Positions 56,497-64,000 of a stretch of 64,000 nt of DNA are shown in pieces (position 1 is the stretch's first letter; each line of letters opens with the position of its first letter). Below the pieces are notes generated by a model, which saw only the letters and a program-made list of their open reading frames with translations, did no database searches and was not told where the DNA came from. Source of the stretch: Gnetum montanum. Lineage: Eukaryota > Streptophyta > Gnetopsida > Gnetales > Gnetaceae. The position numbers were made by a program, and so were the translations under genes. The DNA is taken from NCBI GenBank assembly GCA_015680685.1, contig MNCI01029492.1, positions 505,638 to 569,637 of the forward strand, in the 5' to 3' direction.

Positions 56497-58375
56497 AGTT
56501 TGTTACCAAAGTTAGGTTATACCTTACTGCTTGCCTTGATAGATTTACTTTATTTTCGTGTGATGTTAATTATTGGAAGAACATGTCCCCGAAAGATTAT
56601 AATGTTGAGTCCTGTTTGCTTAGGTGGTGTCCAAATTTAATTTTCTGGTATAGCTAAGGGGATGAAATTGTTTTTGACACATTTTATTCTTAATTTTACA
56701 ACTAATTACCCTTAAAGATGTCCTTCGGGCAATGATGAATTTTAAAAAATTTATGTGTTATTCAGCATGTGCCCCTCCCCCATGACTAAGCTAAACACTC
56801 CGGGTTCAAGTAGGTTCAAACGGAATAAAAATTGGAGTACTAGCAAGCGAGTTATGGCTATGAAAGCAAGGGACACACAATCGCGAGTTGTAGAGAGGAA
56901 CTTGAAAAACTTCCCTTGCATGAATAGTTGCAAATGATGTTGATTAGCATAGGGGGGTCATGTATATATATTTTCATTGAAGCTAGGGCACTTAGAGAAT
57001 GTACAAAATTTTTAATATATATATATATTGAAATTAAATGATGTAAACTAAGGACATATGGATGATTGTTAAAGGGTCCCAGGGTAATTTAACTAGTTCT
57101 GGAGGCACGAAAATTATGATGGTGTGGAATTTATTAATAAGGACCTTAGATGGCAGAGAAAAAGGCTATGTGATGGTTCATAGGAATGTTGAATCGAAGG
57201 GATAGTAAAAAGGGAAAGAAAATCATTGGCAATATGCTAAGGGTAATAAATGGTGTGTGGAAGATGGGTCATGAGTGAAAATTACAAAAATTATGCAAGT
57301 GGGTCCTCCCCAAAGTAGGTTCCAACCTTTAATGCCCTTACATAACCACACTTAAAAGTGTTCATGGGCACTTGAAGGGTTAAATGTAATCCACAATGAT
57401 TCCAAAAAACACACACATGTAAATATCACCGAAAAGAGGTAAAAATTCTACGCTATATGAGACACGAGCTACAATTACATGAACAACGAGATGAGACGGA
57501 ATATAGAAGGGATTGTAGAGATTGGGACATGAGGTAAATGACCCAGGACACAATGAATCCTATGTGTAAAGCATGATTAATGTGTCATTAACCTGTCATT
57601 CCAAGATCAGGACCAAGTCCATTCCTCTGATCAGTGACACCGCATTGTTTCATCCCATGATGAGCGACTATGAGAGTACCATAACAATAAGGCATACGAT
57701 CACTTGGAATTTTGTTCAAGGGAGGAGTGATTTTTTCTTTGTGGAACTTTTCTTTTTCATTTTTTCTTTTTTTTTCTTTATCTTCTCTTTTTTTTTGAAT
57801 GAATAGATCCAAAAAAGTTGCCAACCTTCAAGCATGGGTGCATGTCTTTCCAGTGGGACCCCCTAGAACAACATTGGATTTTTGAGTGCCCTTTTGATTA
57901 CTCTTACTTCCATTTTTCGTTAGATCTACAAGGATCTTAGTACAACCACATTACATGATAACTCCGACAAACGTCACCAAAGAGAATCCATAAGTCCCCT
58001 TGATGTCACACCCTAACCATTCCCTCATGGTCCATCCTTCTTCATTCTAGGTACAATGAACATAAAATTAATTTTAATTTTTAAGAAGGTCAAGAATATC
58101 ACCGTACCCTCAAACAAAACCTCTTATTTGTAGAGTGGATGAGTGGGTGTAATGGGCTTACTATCCAAATAATTTATCACTCGAGACTCAATAACATAGA
58201 ACACACCTCAACCAACGAGCCACATGAGTGTTTTATTCGTAGACAAGATTACTTATAAAAGTGTAAAAGGACAAAAAGACAAAAAGATAAAACAAGAAAT
58301 TGAAAAATGAAAAATTGGAAAACAAAAAGTTGTAAAATTGAAGAAATAGAAAAAAATTTATTAATTCTGTATTGT
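56497..58375 (-). other. 3' noncoding region of G
   Basis: On the minus strand: T-rich tract (58360-58260), AGGGTGTGACATCAAGGGG (58013-57994), GGTTCCA-type block and GGGGAGGACCCACTTGCA (57311-57294). Long T/C runs on the plus strand at 57745-57800. (TA)n near 57018-57030. No coding frame. Confidence 0.6.
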
Positions 58376-59332
58376 TAGAATGGAGGATACCCCCCATAAC
58401 TAAATGGTTGAGCATGGCTAGAATTAATAAATGGAAGGTTAGGATCCTTGCATGCTGGAAATATTGGGACCCAGTCATACTTACCCCATTGGGGTTCACA
58501 CACTTGATTAGAGTTGACATAGTTGGGCAAGTTATAAGATGTGGTTAATTTATAAGGAGTTGACCCACTATGGTAATTGTGACCATAAGATGGTATGCAA
58601 GGATCAACATGTCTTCCCATGTGGCAATATTCATTGGGCCCCATGGTTGTTGGAGTATTAAGTGATGGCCTTGATGAAGTAACATGAGGCGTTGGGTTCG
58701 AAGAGAAGGATACACCACAGTGTTGGACTTATGTTGAGTTGGAGGATGTAGTGGCCTTGGAATTGTGTTGTCCCTTCCTAGTGTCATTTCTAAAAAAGGG
58801 ATGCCTTTGATGTTGCTGAGGTCTCTCACTGCTGTTGGAAATAGTAACACAAGTAACGTTCAGAGGTTGTTGTTGTGGTGCAAACACCCTAGGAATAGTT
58901 GGTGGTGAGGTAGAAGGAGGGAAAGGATGAGAATGTTGAAAATTAGGAGAAGTTTAAGGTTCACAAGGTGATGGTTGTGTTGAGGACATGGGCTGATAAT
59001 ATTGAGGAGAATAGTAATGCGACGAGGTAGAGCATGTTGACCCAATTGGAGAAACAGGGTATTGAACTAGATAAGCATTTGGGTTCGGCTAATATGAAGG
59101 GTGTATGTAGTTTAGAGGTGGCTTTTCCCATGACTTGGATTATTGCCATTATGATCAAACATAGTATCTCTGTACGAACTCTGGATGTAATGTGCTTTTC
59201 CAATGCTTATATAAATGTAACAGGATTGGGCATTGGCCCTAGGGGTGATCGTACAGGAAAATGTTGCATTCATATGTATGATTGGCAGTTGAGCTCTTAT
59301 TTTCTTCATTCCTTCTTTCCAAATGTCTACTG
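58376..59332 (-). pseudogene. C-terminal gag of G
   Basis: Minus-strand reading starts at the zinc knuckle (HTYECNIFLYDHP, where the second Cys is Phe), then HLYKHWKSTLHPEFVQ, a Pro/Ser/Tyr-rich part with PVSPIGSTCSTSSH, and ends SSHAQPFSYGGYPPF with a stop at about 58376. The Gag core and N-terminus are deleted; only about 215 bases lie between it and the PBS. Same C-terminus as E's gag. It cannot make a working Gag. Confidence 0.75.
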
Positions 59333-59546
59333 ATACTTTGTCTTGCTTCTTAGGTTGTCAAAACTGTATCTCCAATGAACTTCCTCACTAGATGTGGTAT
59401 TATTGTAGTTTTGTAGGAGAGGCATGGTTGTGCAATTTTGTGTGAATTTATATGTGACTTTTTATAATTATTTCTTTCTAAAAGATATATTGTTAATTTC
59501 TATACAGTGGCCTTGTATGATATAACTAATCTAGATAACTAGCACT

Positions 59547-59565
59547 GTCCTCGGTAACAGTGCCA
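59547..59565 (-). promoter_or_regulatory. Primer binding site of G
   Basis: Minus strand TGGCACTGTTACCGAGGAC, a mutated tRNA-Asp site one base from the LTR end at 59567. Confidence 0.75.
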
Positions 59566-59566
59566 A

Positions 59567-60445
59567 TGATGAGTGGCGAGGTACCCCTACACTCAACCAT
59601 ATGAATACGAGCGTTTGACGCACGATCTGGTCAAACTCCACAGATGGGCTAGTTGTGGTATCTAGATAGTTACTTGTAGGTTACAATTCGCTGTCTTCCC
59701 ACTTGGACTAGTATTAGCTTTGTCACGTATGGTTTAGTCTAGAGTGAGGTGTATGATGTGTTTCTACACTAGTACTACTCTTGAGTATGATGGAAAATAA
59801 TATTAATTAAAATAGGGGAGAGAGAGAGAGAATATAACTAGCCTAAGTGCGATGAGTATCCGTTCCTTAATCATCTGTATACATCTTGGACCTTGTGCAT
59901 GACTACCACTGGGATTGCCAAGCACATGGCCTAAGTACGCTATTGGGTTACCAAGTAATCACACTTGAATGCTCGTGATTAAGTCGTACTCATTCCATAT
60001 TTAATAGGAGATAAGGGTGAAGAGATATTAACTAGGAAAGAAAGAAATAATAATTAAATAAATGATTAAGCTAAGTGGATGCTATAATGATGAAGTAATC
60101 TTGATCTTTATTGCTGGTCATGTGCATGTCCAAGTATGTCACACTCGAATAAGGATGCCATACAATTACAATCACCACACTGCGGGCATGCACTGGGAAC
60201 TATTCTAACTCTAGAATGATAAAACTGCAAGAGTTTAGCTAAGGAACTAAGAACTAACTGCTAGAACAAGGAAAGCAGCCTCTTATTTATAGAAATTGAG
60301 GTAGGCCACGATATCGCATACGTGATATCACATACGCGATATCGCATCGGCTGTGATATCGCGTACGTGATATAGCATTGGCTGTGATATCACAACTGCG
60401 ATATTACAGCTACGATATCACAGCCAACAAATTCATGACTCATCA
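59567..60445 (-). repeat. 5' LTR of G
   Basis: 879 bp, TGATGAGTGG...TCATCA. U3 array 60305-60425 with at least eight GATATC or GATATT dyads, some joined by CGTACG-like spacers, upstream of the TATA (reverse CTTATTTATAG near 60285). The repeat number differs from the 3' LTR. Confidence 0.88.
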
Positions 60446-60862
60446 TAATCACTCTTACTTTTATTCTTGTTCTAGGTGAGTAATTCCATAAAAACACAAA
60501 ATAATAAAAATCATATGTCTCAATCACACTTAACTATACAATTGCATTTCACAAGTTGGACTGTGAAGATAAAGAACGAACAACATGCACACATTGCTTA
60601 GCTCTAGTGTACTTAGTAACTATAGTTTATGGAATTTGACCAGATTGCATGTGAACGCTTGTGATTTGTATGGTTGGGCATAAGGGTACCTTGTTGCTCA
60701 TCATTAGTGTCATTGCTGGGACTATAGTTCTTTGTGCACTATCTAAACTTAGTGAAACTTAGTAACCTCATTGTTTGAACCCTAAGAGTAAAATCCTATG
60801 AGAACAAAAATTATTATTATCATTAAATTAAATCTCAACTACATACTATTTACTAAAACAAA

Positions 60863-62601
60863 ATGTCTTCTTCTCATAAGAGCCCATCTCTGCCCAAGAT
60901 AGTTCAGATGCCTCAACAATATCAGGTGGTATATGCTCATCCCGATGAGTATGTACTAGACTTTACCTTCATCTTACATTAAGATAAATTGATGCGGTGG
61001 TGCGATATGGAAGATAACATTATGTTGCAACCTAACCAATCTATTCTAGCAATGCTCCAGCTAATGCTCATATGACATGGGCTTCAACATCTCCTTGGAG
61101 AATACGAGATGTGCGATCCTGCCTCTAGGGATTATCATCCCATTGAATCACAGAGATTAAGGGATTGTTAGCTGGAGCACCAACACGAGCTTATGAAGGG
61201 CAAGGGGTCAAATATATTTTCACCTTAGCTTGGCCCAATTGATGAAGGTGACCACTTCTTTAGTGATTCTCCTCTCTTTGACTTTGTTCAAGGAGCCCTT
61301 AACTAGAATGTATAATCCACAAACCATAATCCAGGTTCTGGTCAAAACGAATCCAATGAAAAAAATGGATCTGGAGAAGAAAGTCAAGAAAAGGAGGACA
61401 AAGGAGATCATGATTATGATCATGGTCGTAAGCATCAAAGGATGATAGGCATCAGCGTGGAGCAAGTTCCCCTTATTCTTACCCTTCATCATCATTGCCC
61501 TCTTCTTCATCTAGTTTAGATCATGGCCGTAGAAGAAATAACCATGATGGAGGTGATTGACGGGACTAGAATAACAAAAGGGACCATTGGGATAGTTGTG
61601 ATTGAAGACATGGATAATTCAAAGAGGCCCATCATCAAGAAAGAAGGGCTAGTACAGAACATCATAGGCACCACCATCATGGCCTTGATGAACCTCTACT
61701 TACTACTTGGAGCATGTTAAATATTGGAGAGGCTATGAGGATTCCAACAAGGCATGTGAAGGATAGTAGAATAAAGAGGCTAGATAACATCCCTTGGTTC
61801 GGGGGAGGATATGATGTTGATTTGCAAAATCATCTTCCAAGATGCATGTGCCTTGCAAAATATTGAAAATAACTAGCAAAAGCTAAAATTATTTCCAATG
61901 ACGCTAATAAAGGAAGTGGAAAGTTAGTATTGATCCTTGGAACCTGAATCAATCAGGTAGTCGAGTATGATGTTGGAACTATTCAATGAAAAATATCAAA
62001 TGTACTCCCAAGTATCCAATCTAAGGAAAGAAATTCAAGGGTGGAAATAAGGAAATCATGAGCCCTTAGATGCTGCTATTGGTCGATACTACTCTTGGTT
62101 GCATCAGTGTCCTGACCATGGATGCTCTTAGCTTGACCAGCTTCACCATACCATAGATGGGTTGTGGGTTGAAACTAGGAAAACCCTTGGTGTCTATGCC
62201 CAAGGGAGATTAATATAATTAAGCATCCATTGGATCCAAGGACTAATTAAGCAGGTAGCCAAAGAGGAAGAAGAATACAACAAAGATATTTTTATTTGGA
62301 GAAAAGGGGTTTGATTTTGTGACAGTGAGGAGGAATTCATTAGAGATTATGTGGTAAATCAAAAACCTTGCCATTCCAAAAATTTGCAATCAAAAATTAT
62401 AGCCAAGGTTGATCAGTTATGGGACTTCATGGATAATAGGTTTCAAGCTATTCTAAAAATTGCTGAAGAGTCTAAGGAGCAAAGTGGTGAGCGAGAGCAT
62501 TGAAGACATAAGAAGGTTAAATGCACCATATCTAAGGGTAAAGGTAAAATGGCTACAATAGTGATGGCTACGGATAGTGATTCAGACGATGGTGGTGGAT
62601 G
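60863..62601 (+). pseudogene. gag pseudogene of F, second interior
   Basis: Starts MSSSHKSPSLPKIVQMPQQYQ and follows the first copy (45838 on) block by block: HPDEYVLDFTF, His/Asp-rich linker, Gag domain, KGKGKMATI, down to the first zinc-knuckle Cys near 62600, where the LTR of H cuts it. It has lost or gained small segments (for example near 61790-61850), and its own stops are partly shared with the first copy and partly private. Confidence 0.8.
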
Positions 62602-63699
62602 TGATGGTGGTTGCAAAGTGCATTGGCTTCCCTACGCCAGTGCACCCCATGCATCAACATAGGGGCATTGATGCACCTCCCTTGATGCCCTAGCTTGGGT
62701 GATTTTCCTTCTCAAGTGAATTTTGGGATGTCTTACTTATGTTGACAAACTTTTGTTAATGCTTGGGCACTAGTGAACCCCTACCATTGTGCTATGAAAA
62801 CTATAAATACTTGGGACAAGCTCCATACAAATTGAACTTGGTTCCAAGCATTTTTCTTTGGATTTTGGCATCTAGTTTCATGTGAAGAGCTCTTTCTCCC
62901 TTGGGTAAGTGATTTCTTCTTTGTTTCATGTGTGTTTTGAGTCATCGCTTTCATAGGTACAGTTAGGCTCTATCAAAGTCCTACCATGCTTACATAGCCT
63001 AGAATCATTTGGTTGATGTAAAGTTTGGTGTTTGCACATGATGAATAAAGTTTATGATTTTTCCTCATTTTTGCATTGTTTATGACTTAAACATTAAAAT
63101 ACAAAAAATATTATAAAACATAGAAAACCATAAAAATATTTATTCAATTCCCATTTTCATAAGTTGTGACGATTCAACCTTACCCATTAAAATTGTACGA
63201 CATAGTGTTGGGCCATCGAAGTTGCGACTAAGAGCTCTTTTATTTGTATTTGTATTTATGTGTGTGTGTATGTGGTGTTGTACTTGTCTCTTTAAGGGAT
63301 TACAACACAAGCATTCCCCTTGCAGCTAAGTGGAATTGCAATGCACGTGTCTAGTATTGTACTTGTTCCTTAAGAGATTGCAACACAAGCGTTGCCCATG
63401 TCTCCAGGTGGGATTGCAATGCACATGTGTTTATTATTGTTTATTTGTTTCTTATAATTATAAAATCCATAAAAATTTTAAAACATGAACTTATAAATAT
63501 TCTCTCAACCTCACACCATGGTAGCATAGGTTATAACAGTACCATATGTCTTATAATATCTTTTATATTGATTAAACACAACAATATACATGAGTCTTCT
63601 TGGCAATCCACTCAACATTATCCTTGAAGCTTATGATTGGATCAGACTGAAATTTGTATGATATATTCCACTAGTCCAGAATTGGTAAGACCCTTATCA
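62602..63699 (+). repeat. 5' LTR of element H, a further family
   Basis: Starts TGATGGTGGTTGC exactly where F gag similarity ends and finishes TTATCA next to a PBS-like site; 1098 bp. TATA CTATAAATAC near 62810. U3 includes CATGCATCAAC/GCATTGATGCACC dyads (62645-62680). No similarity seen to the other LTR bodies. GGATG at 62597-62601 is the expected left target copy. Confidence 0.7.
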
Positions 63700-64000
63700 T
63701 TAGCATTGTTGTTGGAGAGGATGTTGGTGAATTTTTTGGAAATACTTGTACATTCCTGATTTTAACTTTTATTCAATTCAAGTGTGTGTTTTAGTATTAT
63801 GTGTGTAGGTTGTGAACACAAAAAAAATGGTAGATAGCATTAAGGACCCACCAAAGATCTCTAGTAATGCATCATAAGGACAAAGGGATTTTCTTATCTT
63901 TGAGCATTTAAAGGATAAGACCCTTCCACTGGTTGTTCTAGCTTATCATCAACATAAGCAAGGAAGGTGGAGAGATGCTCATGGCTAGTTTACGAGGGGC
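63700..64000 (+). other. PBS, leader and first codons of H
   Basis: TTAGCATTGTTGTTGGAGAG (63700-63719) aligns with the mutated tRNA-Asp sites of F and G. A frame from ATG 63827 reads MVDSIKDPPKISSNAS, a stop, then GQRDFLIFEHLKDKTLPLV and a further stop before the window ends. It may be decayed gag start; not recognised. Confidence 0.5.

Larger units (their letters stand above)
54617..60445 (-). mobile_element. G: complete gag-only family C element
   Basis: 5829 bp, minus orientation, LTRs 54617-55516 and 59567-60445, target duplication TAATT/TAATC (54612-54616 and 60446-60450). Order on the minus strand: LTR, PBS, short leader, N-terminally deleted gag, T-rich noncoding region, acceptor, 3' ORF, polypurine tract, LTR. 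No protease, RT, RNase H or integrase. By eye the LTRs differ at only a few percent of positions, so it is younger than F. Confidence 0.88.
54023..60703 (+). repeat. LTR2 of F, split by element G
   Basis: Two parts, 54023-54616 and 60446-60703, matching LTR1 in order. Starts TGATAAATTATT after GGGGGTA and ends TCATCA before a second PBS-like site. ATATC dyads near 54045-54105 are fewer than in LTR1. Confidence 0.85.
44803..62601 (+). mobile_element. F: Athila-like element in LTR-interior-LTR-interior tandem
   Basis: LTR1 44803-45677, interior 45678-54022 (gag-pol), LTR2 54023-60703 (split by G), then a second interior with its own PBS and gag (60704-62601), cut by the LTR of H. A tandem sharing one LTR arises by unequal exchange between LTRs. 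Both interiors carry the same TAG in AACTAGAATG (46279 and 61304), so the parent may already have been defective. The right end is outside the window. Confidence 0.8.

Overview
The window looks like nuclear DNA of a vascular plant with a large, repeat-swollen genome. A conifer or other gymnosperm is my guess, not shown by the sequence. Apart from one intact host gene, a purine permease (about 41.2-42.4 kb), nearly everything recognisable is LTR retrotransposon: nested, mostly decayed Ty3/gypsy elements of the Athila/Tat branch. They have primer binding sites derived from the 3' end of tRNA-Asp, LTRs that run TGATGA...TCATCA, and 5-bp target duplications.

Layout. 1-4529: a young minus-strand element (E1, family A) with an LTR, a perfect tRNA-Asp PBS and a gag-protease frame that stays open for 1096 codons to the left edge. 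It sits inside the gag of an older plus-strand relative (E2, 4530-9565). 9566-13079: AT-rich DNA with nothing recognised. 13080-13394 and 28054-29900: two halves of a Tat-like RT/RNase H relic (D), split by a complete Athila-like element (B, 13395-28053, TSD CTTGA). B itself holds two solo LTRs (21113-21930, TSD ATTGT; 26502-27956, TSD GTATG). 31786-32701: a LINE reverse transcriptase fragment. 32702-38319: element E, gag-only, flanked by LTRs in inverted orientation. 38320-44797: host DNA with the permease gene, hairpins and short tandem duplications. 44803-62601: element F, an LTR-interior-LTR-interior tandem with the most readable pol. Its second LTR is split by the complete gag-only element G (54617-60445). 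62602-end: the LTR and first internal bases of a further family (H).

How the parts fit. B and F keep the whole gag-PR-RT-RNaseH-IN order, decayed. Family A appears to encode Gag and protease fused in frame to the last residues of pol, without RT, RNase H or integrase. Family C (E, G) encodes Gag only. All share PBS type, an LTR R-like block and 3' noncoding blocks, so they look like an autonomous lineage with successively reduced dependants. Three features stand out: palindromic arrays in the LTR U3 (GATATC dyads next to CGTACG, upstream of the TATA box); a conserved branch point plus splice acceptor before a 3' exon or ORF; and a 3' ORF with coiled-coil character and no visible membrane segment. 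All identity statements are by eye; no search or alignment was run.
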